This document shows, one piece after another, positions 44,554 to 53,048 of a stretch of 64,000 nucleotides of DNA. The position numbers and the translations under genes were made by a program. Positions within the stretch are counted from its first letter, which is position 1. Each line of letters begins with the position of its first letter. The stretch spans positions 660,618 to 724,617 of the forward strand of contig NZ_LMGI01000003.1 in the NCBI RefSeq assembly GCF_001427105.1. The letters run 5' to 3'. This stretch comes from Sphingopyxis sp. Root154. Its GTDB lineage: Bacteria > Pseudomonadota > Alphaproteobacteria > Sphingomonadales > Sphingomonadaceae. The notes below the pieces were generated by a model. It saw nothing but the letters and a program-made list of their open reading frames with translations, was not told the origin of the DNA and ran no database searches.

Positions 44554-45893
44554 TATCTGATGCGGCCATCGCCCGCGTCGCGAGCCGCGAGGCCGAGCGT
44601 TTCCGTGCCGCCAACCGCCAAGCCTTCGCGCATCATGCGGCCGCGACGGGCTGGTTCCAGTCGGTTCCCTTCCACTGGATGCGCGACTGGCCGAGCCCGG
44701 TGCCGATCATCGCCGTCTCGGCGAAAGACGCGACACTGACCAGCATCGACGGGCAGCGCTACGACGATTTCTGCCTCGGGGACACCGCCAGCCTGTTCGG
44801 CCATTCGCCGCCCGCGCTCGCGGTCGCGCTCGCGAAGCAAGCCGGCGAAGGGCTAAGCTACATGCTTCCGACCGAGCGGGGTGCGGCGCTGTCGCAGCGC
44901 CTCGCCGCGATGTTCGGCCTGCCCTTATGGCAGGTCACGACGACCGCCAGCGAAGCCAATCGCGCCGTAATCCGTTGGTGCCGCGGGATCAGCGGGCGGC
45001 CGAAAATCCTGACTTTCAACGGCGCCTATCATGGCGCGGTCGACGATGCGTTCGTCGATCTGAAAGGCGCCGCGCCGGTTATGCGGCCAAGTCTGGTCGG
45101 GCAAGTTCACGATTTACGCAACACCACGTCGGTAATCGAATTCAATGACGAGGCAGCACTGGTGACGGCACTTCGCGACGGCGACGTCGCGTGCGTACTC
45201 GCCGAGCCGGTGATGACCAACGTCGGCATGGTGCGCGATGCGCCGGGTTTTCTCATGACGCTTCGCAGACTGTGCGACGAGGCCGGTACGCTCCTCGTCT
45301 TCGACGAAACGCACACGATTTCTTCCGGCTATGGCGGGCATGCCATCACGCACGGGCCCACCCCCGACCTGATCGTCGTCGGCAAGTCGATCGGCGGCGG
45401 CGTGCCCTGCGCCGTCTACGGATTTTCGGCGGCGGTCGGTGATCGCATGGCGGCACTGAACGCCTTGCGCCCCGCCGGACACAGCGGCATCGGCACCACG
45501 CTATCCGCCAACGCGCTCGCCATCACCGCGATGGATGCGATGCTTTCCGACGTCATCACACCCGCCGCCTATGATCACATGCTGCGCGGTGCGGCGCGGC
45601 TTGTTGCCGGGCTGGAGCAGGAAATCGCCATCGTCGGCCTTGACTGGCACGTCACCCAAGTCGGCGCACGCGTCGAATTCCTGACCTGCCCGGTCCCGCC
45701 CCGCAACGGCGGCGAGGCGAAGGCGGCGATGCATCCCGAACTCGAAGCCGCAATCCATCTCTTCCTCGCGGCCCGCGGAATTTTGCTGGCGCCGTTTCAC
45801 AATATGATGTTGGTGAGCCCGGTTACCGGCGACGATCAGATCGACGGGCTGGTCGGCGCATTTGCTGACTGCGTGCGAGCATTGAAGGAGTAG
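44550..45893 (+). CDS. Class III aminotransferase, glutamate-1-semialdehyde-aminomutase-like
   Basis: This 447-residue PLP protein starts at GTG 44550, overlapping the PuuB-like stop, with GAGGGA upstream. It resembles the GSAM group: the PLP lysine is in VVGKSIGGGVPCAVYG, the Asp in LLVFDETHTISSGYGG, and TTTASEANRAVIRWCRG binds cofactor phosphate. GSAM itself makes 5-aminolevulinate, but here the context is polyamine breakdown, so a transaminase or aminomutase for an amino-compound intermediate is more likely. The substrate is unknown. Confidence 0.85.
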   Translation: MISDAAIARVASREAERFRAANRQAFAHHAAATGWFQSVPFHWMRDWPSPVPIIAVSAKDATLTSIDGQRYDDFCLGDTASLFGHSPPALAVALAKQAGEGLSYMLPTERGAALSQRLAAMFGLPLWQVTTTASEANRAVIRWCRGISGRPKILTFNGAYHGAVDDAFVDLKGAAPVMRPSLVGQVHDLRNTTSVIEFNDEAALVTALRDGDVACVLAEPVMTNVGMVRDAPGFLMTLRRLCDEAGTLLVFDETHTISSGYGGHAITHGPTPDLIVVGKSIGGGVPCAVYGFSAAVGDRMAALNALRPAGHSGIGTTLSANALAITAMDAMLSDVITPAAYDHMLRGAARLVAGLEQEIAIVGLDWHVTQVGARVEFLTCPVPPRNGGEAKAAMHPELEAAIHLFLAARGILLAPFHNMMLVSPVTGDDQIDGLVGAFADCVRALKE

Positions 45894-45900
45894 AGGGGCG

Positions 45901-47292
45901 ATGTCGAAGTCATCGGGCGTGATCGCGCCGCGTTCGGAGGCCGAGGCTTTTTTCAAGGCGAATCCCGACGTCGATTCGATCGAGATGATCTACACCGACT
46001 TCGGCGGCGTGCCGCGCGGCAAGCGGCTGCGCCAGCATGAGGTGATGGCTGTTTACGAAAGTGGGCGCATGTTCCCCGGATCGATCACCGTCGTCGACAT
46101 CACCGGACAGGACACCGTCGAAACCGGCCTCGTGTGGGAGGATGGCGACGCCGACCGCTCGATGAAGCCGATCCCCGGCACCCTCGTCCGCACGCCATGG
46201 GGCGGCGACCATGCCGCGCAGTTCCTCGTCGATTTCTACGAGCTCGACGGCACGCCGCACGACCTCGACCCGCGCCATGTCCTCGGCGGCGTGATCGACC
46301 GTTTTACCGCCGACGGACTGACCCCGGTGCTCGCGGTCGAGCTCGAATTCTATCTCGTCGATCCGCGCCGCGCGCGCGATGGCGCCATCCGCCCCGCCCG
46401 CCCCGGCTACAGCCGCGACACCCCGCGCAATGTCGAGGTCTATGGCCTGCGCGAACTCGACGATTTCCGTCCTTTCTTCGACGCGCTTTATGCGGCAACC
46501 GATGTGCAGGGTCTGCCGCTCGAAAGCGCGATCTCCGAATTCGCCCCCGGCCAGTTCGAACTGACGCTGCGCCACAAGCCCGACGCGCTTCGCGCCTGCG
46601 ACGATGCGATCATGTACAAGCGGCTCGTCAAGGCGATCGCACAGCAACACGGACTCGAGGCGACCTTCATGGCCAAGCCCTTCGCCGAGCAGGCAGGCAG
46701 CGGCATGCACATCCATGTTTCGGTCAACGATGCCAGCGGCGCCAATATCTTTGCCAGTGCCGACCCCGAAGGCACCCCGGCGCTGCGCCACGCGATCGGC
46801 GGGATGATCGGCAGCGTCGGCGACGCCTTCGCGCTCTTCGCGCCACATGCGAACAGCTATCGCCGCTTCAAGGCGAACAGCTACGCTCCCGTCGCGCCGA
46901 CCTGGGGCGTCAACAATCGCACCGTATCGTTCCGTATCCCAGCGGGCCCGCCGCCGAGCCGCCATGTCGAGCATCGCGCATGCGGCGCCGACGCGAACCC
47001 CTATCTGGCGGTCGCGGCGGTCCTCTCCGGCATGCACCACGGCATGACGAACAAGATCGATCCGGGCACCGCGGTGGTCGGCAACGGTTACGACCGCGAC
47101 AATAGCGGCGACGACAAGCCGCCGTCGAACTGGTTCGCCGCGGTCGACCGTTTTCACGATTCGGCGCTGATGCGCGACTATCTCGGCGCGCGCTTCGTCG
47201 ACATGTTCAGCATCGTGAAGCGCGTCGAGCAGGACCGCTATTTCGGCGTCGTCCCGACACTCGATTACGATTGGTATCTACGCAACGCATGA
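45901..47292 (+). CDS. Glutamine synthetase-like gamma-glutamyl-amine ligase 2
   Basis: This second glutamine-synthetase-like protein has 463 residues and starts 7 bp after the aminotransferase. It has YTDFGGVPRGKRL at the N-terminus, EQAGSGMHIHVSVND, NNRTVSFRIPAGP and EHRACGADANPYLAVAAVL. It also lacks the adenylylation motif. It differs from the first copy in the specificity region near residues 150-190, so the two may use different amines (for example putrescine and spermidine). That division is inference. Confidence 0.88.
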   Translation: MSKSSGVIAPRSEAEAFFKANPDVDSIEMIYTDFGGVPRGKRLRQHEVMAVYESGRMFPGSITVVDITGQDTVETGLVWEDGDADRSMKPIPGTLVRTPWGGDHAAQFLVDFYELDGTPHDLDPRHVLGGVIDRFTADGLTPVLAVELEFYLVDPRRARDGAIRPARPGYSRDTPRNVEVYGLRELDDFRPFFDALYAATDVQGLPLESAISEFAPGQFELTLRHKPDALRACDDAIMYKRLVKAIAQQHGLEATFMAKPFAEQAGSGMHIHVSVNDASGANIFASADPEGTPALRHAIGGMIGSVGDAFALFAPHANSYRRFKANSYAPVAPTWGVNNRTVSFRIPAGPPPSRHVEHRACGADANPYLAVAAVLSGMHHGMTNKIDPGTAVVGNGYDRDNSGDDKPPSNWFAAVDRFHDSALMRDYLGARFVDMFSIVKRVEQDRYFGVVPTLDYDWYLRNA

Positions 47293-47309
47293 AAGTTTCA
47301 AAGAAACTT
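47293..47309. promoter_or_regulatory. 17 bp perfect palindrome upstream of potF
   Basis: AAGTTTC, spacer AAA, GAAACTT begins at the base after the stop codon of the second ligase gene and 75 bp before potF. It is AT-rich in a GC-rich region. It could be an operator for a regulator, or a short hairpin. No U-run follows. Confidence 0.4.
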
Positions 47310-47384
47310 GGTGCAGCGCAAAAAAGCTCTTTCCAAGCCGACCGTATTGAGTCAGCTTGACGTCACATACAGGGAGGCTGCGAC

Positions 47385-48491
47385 ATGGATCCGTTCGAAC
47401 TGATCAAGCAAACCCGCGGGCGCCGCTCGCTTCTTCAAGCGATGGGGGTCGCGGCAATCGGGATCAGCTTCGGCGGCCTCGCCGCGTGCAGCAAGGAGGG
47501 CGGCAAGAAGCTCTCGAACGGCGAGGAAGCCAAGCTCAACTTCTACAACTGGGACACCTACATCGGTGAGAACACGCTCGACAATTTCAAGGAAGCGACG
47601 GGCGTCGACGTCACGATGGACCTGTTCGACAGCAACGACGTGCTGTTCGCGAAATTCAAGGCCGGCAACCCCGGTTACGACGTGATCGTGCCCTCGAACG
47701 ATTTTGTCGAGCGGATGAGCAAGGCGGGCATGCTGCTGCCGCTCGACCATGCGCAAATCCCGAACAAGAAGAATATCGACCCGGCATACATCAACGTCGA
47801 ATATGATCTGCAGCGCAAATTTTCGATGCCTTACACCTGGCTCGCGCTCGGGATCGGCTATCGCAAGTCGAAAGTGTCGGAGAAGCCCGACAGTTGGAAG
47901 GTGCTGTTCGACAGCCCCGAATATGCGGGCCGCATCGCTTGGCTATCGGAGGCCGGCGACATGTTCCGCCTCTACGGCAAATATCTCGGAAAATCGGTCA
48001 ATGCGCTGACCCCCGCGGACATCGCGACGATCGAAAAGATGATGATCAAGCAAAAGCCCAATGTTAAGAAATTCCACGAGGATGACGGGCAGGACCTGCT
48101 GCTCAAGGGCGATGTAGACGTCGTGCTCGAATATAATGGCGACATCGCACAGGCGATGGTCGAAGACGCCGACATCGATTTCGTCGTGCCCAAGGAGGGC
48201 AGCCAGCTCAATTCGGACAATCTGTGCATCCCGAAGGGCGCGCCGCATCCGAAGAATGCGCACGCCTTTATCAACTATATCCTCGACGCCAACGTCGACA
48301 AGGAAATCACCGAGACGATCCTCTACCCGACGCCGAATGCTGCCGCGAAGAAGCTGATGCCCGACAGCTACAAGAACAATCCGGTGATCTTCCCGCCTGC
48401 CGAGGCGCTCGCGAAATGCGAATATGCGCGCTTCAATCCCGAGCTACAGCCGCTGTACGAAGAGGCGTTTACGCGGGTCCGGGCGGCCTGA
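47385..48491 (+). CDS. potF: Putrescine/spermidine-binding lipoprotein (PotF/PotD type)
   Basis: This 368-residue solute-binding protein of the polyamine ABC importer has a signal region with GRRSLLQAMG and a lipobox LAACS, so it is anchored to the inner membrane. The mature protein starts with LNFYNWDTYIGENTLDNF, the typical N-lobe of PotF/PotD, and carries DVIVPSNDFVERM and YTWLALGIGY. GGGAGG precedes the ATG. It is followed by two permease genes and the ATPase gene. Confidence 0.93.
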   Translation: MDPFELIKQTRGRRSLLQAMGVAAIGISFGGLAACSKEGGKKLSNGEEAKLNFYNWDTYIGENTLDNFKEATGVDVTMDLFDSNDVLFAKFKAGNPGYDVIVPSNDFVERMSKAGMLLPLDHAQIPNKKNIDPAYINVEYDLQRKFSMPYTWLALGIGYRKSKVSEKPDSWKVLFDSPEYAGRIAWLSEAGDMFRLYGKYLGKSVNALTPADIATIEKMMIKQKPNVKKFHEDDGQDLLLKGDVDVVLEYNGDIAQAMVEDADIDFVVPKEGSQLNSDNLCIPKGAPHPKNAHAFINYILDANVDKEITETILYPTPNAAAKKLMPDSYKNNPVIFPPAEALAKCEYARFNPELQPLYEEAFTRVRAA

Positions 48492-48513
48492 CGGTCTGAA
48501 GGGGCATCGGGGG

Positions 48514-49419
48514 GTGGCCGAACAGGACTGGAAAACGAACAAAAGGGTCTTTGCGGCGGTATCGCTGCCGACGCTGTTCTGGATAATCCTGTTCTTCCTC
48601 GTGCCCATGGCGATCGTCTGGCTCTACAGCTTCGGCGAGAACAAGGGGCTGACCGAAATCGACATTTCGGGCACGCTCGACAATTATAAGCGCGCGACCG
48701 AGTGGCTGTACCTGACCATTTTCGGCAAGAGTTTCGCGGTTGCGGCGCTCGTCACCCTGATCTGCCTGATTATTGGCTTTCCCGTCGCGATGGCGATCAC
48801 CTTTGCCAGCGAGAAATGGCGGCCCTGGCTGCTGCTCGGCATCATGCTGCCCTTCTGGACGAACCTGCTCATCCGCACCTATGCGCTGATGATGCTGCTC
48901 GGAACGCAGGGCTTTGCGAACAAGGGGCTCGGGGCGCTCTGGGAGAGCGCAAGCTGGATCAAGACGCTCGTCGGGCTGCAGCCGCTCCCGACATGGGAGC
49001 CGGTGCAGCTGCTCTTCAACAATTTCGCGGTCGTGTTCGGGCTCGTGTACGTCCATCTGCCCTTCATGGTCCTGCCGCTCTACGCCGCGCTCGACCGCCT
49101 CGACCGCAGCCTGATCGAGGCGAGCCTGGACCTTGGTGCGGGTCACTTCCGTACGATCATGCGCATCGTCGTACCGCTCGCGGCACCGGGTATCGTCGCC
49201 GGCGTGATGATTACGCTGATCCCCGCGCTCGGCGCGTATTTGACACCCGACCTTATGGGCGGAACCGACAGCCAGATGATCGCCAACGTGATCGAGCGAC
49301 AGTTCAAGAAGGCGAATGACTGGCCCTTCGGCGCCGCCCTCTCCTTCCTGCTCATCTATGCGATGTTCGCGCTGATCGCGATCCAGTCGATGCGCAAAAA
49401 AGTGCCGGAGGTCCGCTGA
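48514..49419 (+). CDS. potH: Polyamine ABC transporter permease (PotH/PotB type)
   Basis: This 301-residue permease has six membrane spans. GTG 48514 (MAEQDWKTNK) is chosen as start because GGGG lies just upstream and the longer frame overlaps the potF end. The cytoplasmic EAA loop is visible as EASLDLGAGHFRTIMRIVVPLAAPG. The segment FWTNLLIRTYALMMLLG is typical of PotB/PotH. It overlaps the next permease by one base, giving a coupled pair. Confidence 0.92.
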   Translation: MAEQDWKTNKRVFAAVSLPTLFWIILFFLVPMAIVWLYSFGENKGLTEIDISGTLDNYKRATEWLYLTIFGKSFAVAALVTLICLIIGFPVAMAITFASEKWRPWLLLGIMLPFWTNLLIRTYALMMLLGTQGFANKGLGALWESASWIKTLVGLQPLPTWEPVQLLFNNFAVVFGLVYVHLPFMVLPLYAALDRLDRSLIEASLDLGAGHFRTIMRIVVPLAAPGIVAGVMITLIPALGAYLTPDLMGGTDSQMIANVIERQFKKANDWPFGAALSFLLIYAMFALIAIQSMRKKVPEVR

Positions 49420-50261
49420 TGGCGCTCTTCGCCCGCACGCCCGTAGCCCCGCTCGAATATAGCCGCACCTTGTGGATGCGGCTCTGGGTCGGCGCGGTGA
49501 TGGTGTTCCTCTACGCGCCGCTCGTCGTGCTGATGATCTTCAGCTTCAACGACAGCAAGCGCAACGTCGTGTGGCGCGGTTTCACAACCAAATATTACGA
49601 GAAAGCGATAGGCAACGACCAGCTGGTCGAGGCTTTGCTGAACTCGCTGACCATCGCCGCGCTGGCAACGATCGCCAGTCTCGTTCTCGGCGCTGTCGCC
49701 GCAGTGATGCTCTGGCGTTTCCGCTTCCCGCTCAAAAGCGCGATCGACGGGACGATCTCGCTGCCGATCATCGTCCCCGAAATCTGCCTCGGTGTCGCCT
49801 TCCTGATGTTCTTCGCCGCCGTCGACTGGCCGACCGACCTTGTATGGCCTTTCAATCTCGGCGCGATCACCATCGCGCATATCACCTTCTGCTTTCCCTT
49901 TGTGACGATGGTCGTGCGCTCGCGCCTCGCGACCTTCAACCGCGAGCAGGAGGAAGCCGCGAAGGACCTCGGCGCGAGCGAGTGGCAGGTGTTCCGCGAC
50001 GTGCTGATCCCGCACATCAAACCCGCGCTCGTTGCGGGGGCGCTCTTGTCATTCACCCTCAGCCTCGACGATTTCGTGATCACCTATTTCACCAGCGGCC
50101 CCGACACGATCACTTTCCCGGTGAAGGTCTATTCGATGGTGCGCTTCTCGGTGACGCCCGAGGTCAACGCCGCCTCGACGCTGCTCATTCTCCTTACCGT
50201 CGCCCTGACATTCGTCGCGCTCAAGCTCCAGGGCCTCAAAGCCATTGCGGAAACCCACTGA
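49419..50261 (+). CDS. potI: Polyamine ABC transporter permease (PotI/PotC type)
   Basis: This 280-residue permease has six spans. The EAA loop is EEAAKDLGASEWQVFRDVLIPHIKP, and the N-terminus has LYAPLVVLMIFSFNDSK, a PotC/PotI signature. LSLDDFVITYFTSGP near residue 215 is highly conserved. It forms the membrane channel with PotH. The ATPase gene follows 2 bp later. Confidence 0.93.
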   Translation: MALFARTPVAPLEYSRTLWMRLWVGAVMVFLYAPLVVLMIFSFNDSKRNVVWRGFTTKYYEKAIGNDQLVEALLNSLTIAALATIASLVLGAVAAVMLWRFRFPLKSAIDGTISLPIIVPEICLGVAFLMFFAAVDWPTDLVWPFNLGAITIAHITFCFPFVTMVVRSRLATFNREQEEAAKDLGASEWQVFRDVLIPHIKPALVAGALLSFTLSLDDFVITYFTSGPDTITFPVKVYSMVRFSVTPEVNAASTLLILLTVALTFVALKLQGLKAIAETH

Positions 50262-50263
50262 CC

Positions 50264-51394
50264 ATGACCGAAACCGCACGCCCGATCATCCAGATCCAGA
50301 ATGTCTCGAAACGCTTCGGCAAGGTGACCGCGGTCGACAATGTCACCCTCGACATCAATGCCGGCGAATTCTTCGTGCTGCTCGGCCCCTCCGGCTGCGG
50401 CAAAACGACGTTGCTACGCATGATCGCGGGGTTCGAGCTGCCAACCGAAGGCAAGATATTGATCGACGGACAGGACGTCACCGGCGTCCCGCCGAACAAG
50501 CGACCGGTGAATATGGTGTTCCAGAGCTATGCCGTGTTCCCGCACATGAGCGTGGCCGACAATGTCGCCTATGGCCTGAAGATCGCCGGGGTAAAGGGCG
50601 ACGAGATCAAGGATCGCGTTGCCGAGGCGCTCGAACTCGTCAAGCTCGGCGGGTTCGAGACGCGCATGCCCGACCAGATGTCGGGCGGCCAGCGACAGCG
50701 CGTCGCGCTCGCGCGCAGCCTCGTGATGCGGCCCAAGGTGCTGCTGCTCGACGAACCGCTGTCGGCGCTCGACGCGAAGCTGCGCGCGCAGATGCAGTTC
50801 GAGCTGTCGGACCTGCAGGAAAAGGTCGGCATCACCTTCGTCACCGTCACCCACGATCAGGACGAGGCGCTGTCGATGGCGTGCCGTATCGGCGTGATCA
50901 ACAAGGGCGAGGTCGCGCAGCTCGCGACCCCGTCGGACCTCTACGAATATCCTGCCAACCGCTTCGTCGCCGATTTCGTCGGGTCGGTGAATATCTTCGA
51001 GGGCAAGCTGACCCTCGACGACCCCGACAAGGCCGCGGTCGATTGTCCGGGGCTCGGCAAAGTCTACCTCAACCACGGTGTCACTGGCCCGCACGGCGCC
51101 GACGTGTGGATCGCCCTCAGACCCGAGAAAATCTATCTCCACGTTCCAGGCGAAGGCAAAGCCGTCAAGGCGGCTGCGCAGGACGCACCCGACGGTTACA
51201 ATTTCGCGCGCGGCAAGATCAAAGGCATGAGCTACCTCGGCGATATCACCCTGTTCGAGATCGAGCTGGAATCGGGCGCTTGCCTCCGCGTCTCGCGCCC
51301 GAACCTGTCGCGCCATGATCAGGAGGATTTTACTTGGGGCGACAAGGTCAGCATGCACTGGCGGGCGGATAGCCCGGTGGTGTTGCTCGGGTGA
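50264..51394 (+). CDS. potG: Polyamine ABC transporter ATP-binding protein (PotG/PotA type)
   Basis: This 376-residue ATPase starts at ATG 50264; the same frame is open far upstream but overlaps potI. Motifs in order are Walker A GPSGCGKTT (41-49), Q-loop Gln87, signature MSGGQ (139-143), Walker B VLLLDE (159-164) and a switch His in VTHDQDEA. A C-terminal TOBE domain (about 280-376) is present. It energises the PotF-PotH-PotI importer. Its last 4 nt overlap the next gene. Confidence 0.95.
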   Translation: MTETARPIIQIQNVSKRFGKVTAVDNVTLDINAGEFFVLLGPSGCGKTTLLRMIAGFELPTEGKILIDGQDVTGVPPNKRPVNMVFQSYAVFPHMSVADNVAYGLKIAGVKGDEIKDRVAEALELVKLGGFETRMPDQMSGGQRQRVALARSLVMRPKVLLLDEPLSALDAKLRAQMQFELSDLQEKVGITFVTVTHDQDEALSMACRIGVINKGEVAQLATPSDLYEYPANRFVADFVGSVNIFEGKLTLDDPDKAAVDCPGLGKVYLNHGVTGPHGADVWIALRPEKIYLHVPGEGKAVKAAAQDAPDGYNFARGKIKGMSYLGDITLFEIELESGACLRVSRPNLSRHDQEDFTWGDKVSMHWRADSPVVLLG

Positions 51395-52074
51395 CCGCAT
51401 CCGGCGGGTCACCGATGCTCGCAGCCGCGGCGCTGCTGCTCGCAGCGGTGCCCTGGACATCGGGTGCCGAAACCACGTCGGATACCAGCTATAATGCGGT
51501 GATTCCGCTCTATGGCCGCGTCCTCGGCTTCCATCTGCCCGACGGTTTCGTTGCACAGGCGCCCAAATCGAACGGGACCAATTTCCTGATGGAGTTCGTG
51601 CCGAAGGGTGAGACGGTCGAAAACTGGACCCGGCTGGTGACGGTCCAGGCCTATAAGGGCGCGGCGCGGCAGCCGACGAGCAGCGCCGACATCGCGCGCG
51701 GCGCATTCGAGCCCAAGGCCTGTACCATCGGGCCAGTCTATCTGTTCGGCGGCGAGCAGGTCGCGCACGGCGCGCTCAAGCGATCGCTTGTCGTCAACGG
51801 CTGTGCCTCGCTGCCCGCGGGCGCCTATCCCAAGGCGATGAAGGGCGCGAGCGAACGCGATGCGATCCTCTTCTTTCGCGACGCCGACACGCTCTACACG
51901 TTGAACTATGCCGAACGCTCGCCGCTCGCGAACAAGGTCGCGCCCTTCACGCTCGACAGCGCAAAAGCGAAACTGACCGCAATGTTCGGCGACGTGCGGC
52001 TGTGCGCCAACGCCGCCGAACCCGGCTGCAAGACGATCATCGCGGCCAACGAGGCCCGCCGCGCAGCGCAATAG
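51391..52074 (+). CDS. Exported protein of unknown function coupled to potG
   Basis: This 227-residue protein starts at GTG 51391, inside the potG stop, so it is translationally coupled; an internal ATG at 51415 is an alternative. An N-terminal hydrophobic segment (AAAALLLAAVPWTSGAE) is a signal peptide. The mature part has four Cys (PKACTIGP, VNGCASLP, VRLCANAAEPGC) that could give two disulfides. I recognise no family. Its place at the end of the importer operon suggests an envelope role linked to polyamines. Confidence 0.75.
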   Translation: MTASGGSPMLAAAALLLAAVPWTSGAETTSDTSYNAVIPLYGRVLGFHLPDGFVAQAPKSNGTNFLMEFVPKGETVENWTRLVTVQAYKGAARQPTSSADIARGAFEPKACTIGPVYLFGGEQVAHGALKRSLVVNGCASLPAGAYPKAMKGASERDAILFFRDADTLYTLNYAERSPLANKVAPFTLDSAKAKLTAMFGDVRLCANAAEPGCKTIIAANEARRAAQ

Positions 52075-52089
52075 GGCGAACGGCCGCGT

Positions 52090-53028
52090 CTAGTGCGCGG
52101 CCTTCTTTCCCGGCAGCAGGTGGAGCGCACCGACGATCACGCCGCCGAGGATCAGCCCGAAGACGCCAGCGCCGCCGGCGTTGATCAGCCATTCCCACAA
52201 TCCTGCGCCGGGCAAATTGCCTGCGACCGAATGCGCGAAGTCGTGGAGGCCGTGGCCGATGTTGCCGATATGATATTCGTCGAGGCCATGCAGAACGATC
52301 TGCCCGCCGACCCATAGCATCGCCGCGGTGCCGATCACCGCGAGCGCGGCGAGCAGCTTGGGCATGAAGGCGACAAGCCCGCGCCCGATTGCCCGGCGCG
52401 AGCTATTGCCCTCTTTCGCCATGTGCAAACCGATGTCGTCCATCTTCACGATCAGCCCGACGACACCATAAACCGCAATGGTGATCGCGACCGCCACCAC
52501 CGCGAGCGTCGCCGCGCGCATCGCGAAATGCTCGTCGAGAACCTCGTTCAACGCGATCACCATGATCTCGGCCGAGAGGATGAAGTCGGTTCGCACCGCG
52601 CCCTTCACCATCAATTCCTCATGATCCTTGTCGGCGACGATCTCGGCGTCTTCCTCGAGGCTGGTCTTGTCTTCTTGCAACGAATGCAGCACTTTTTCGG
52701 CGCCCTCGAAGCAAAGATAGGCGCCGCCGAGCATCAGCAGCGGCGTGATCGCCCATGGCACGAATGTCGACAGCAGCAGCAGCGCGGGCAGGATCAGCAC
52801 CAGCTTGTTGAAGATCGATCCCTTGGTGATCCGCCAGATGATCGGCAACTCGCGGTCGGGGGTGAAGCCAGTGACGTAACGCGGCGTCACCGCGGTATCG
52901 TCGACCACCACCCCCGCCGCCTTGACCCCGGCCTTCGACGCCGCGGCGCCGATATCGTCGATGCTCGCCGCGGCGACCTTGGCGATCGTCGCAATATCGT
53001 CGAGCAGGGCAAAAAGGCCGGAGGGCAT
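52090..53028 (-). CDS. DUF808 family membrane protein
   Basis: This 312-residue integral membrane protein belongs to the DUF808 (YedI) family. The N-terminus FALLDDIATIAKVAAASIDD is the family signature, followed by AVTPRYVTGFTPDRELPIIW and ITKGSIFNKLVLILPALLLL. About eight membrane spans are seen. The function is not known. It is convergent with the exported protein gene (16 bp apart) and 20 bp downstream of the SpuC-like gene, so the two are probably cotranscribed. Confidence 0.9.
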   Translation of the reverse strand: MPSGLFALLDDIATIAKVAAASIDDIGAAASKAGVKAAGVVVDDTAVTPRYVTGFTPDRELPIIWRITKGSIFNKLVLILPALLLLSTFVPWAITPLLMLGGAYLCFEGAEKVLHSLQEDKTSLEEDAEIVADKDHEELMVKGAVRTDFILSAEIMVIALNEVLDEHFAMRAATLAVVAVAITIAVYGVVGLIVKMDDIGLHMAKEGNSSRRAIGRGLVAFMPKLLAALAVIGTAAMLWVGGQIVLHGLDEYHIGNIGHGLHDFAHSVAGNLPGAGLWEWLINAGGAGVFGLILGGVIVGALHLLPGKKAAH

Positions 53029-53048
53029 AGGGGTTTGATCTTTCCTGT

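Noticed and set aside
45910..47157. Minus-strand open frame over the second glutamine-synthetase-like gene
   Set aside because: It mirrors codon structure of the real gene and has no domain, ribosome site or sensible neighbour.
49472..50263. N-terminal extension of the PotG frame across potI
   Set aside because: The region is the potI permease in another frame. PotG homology begins exactly at ATG 50264.
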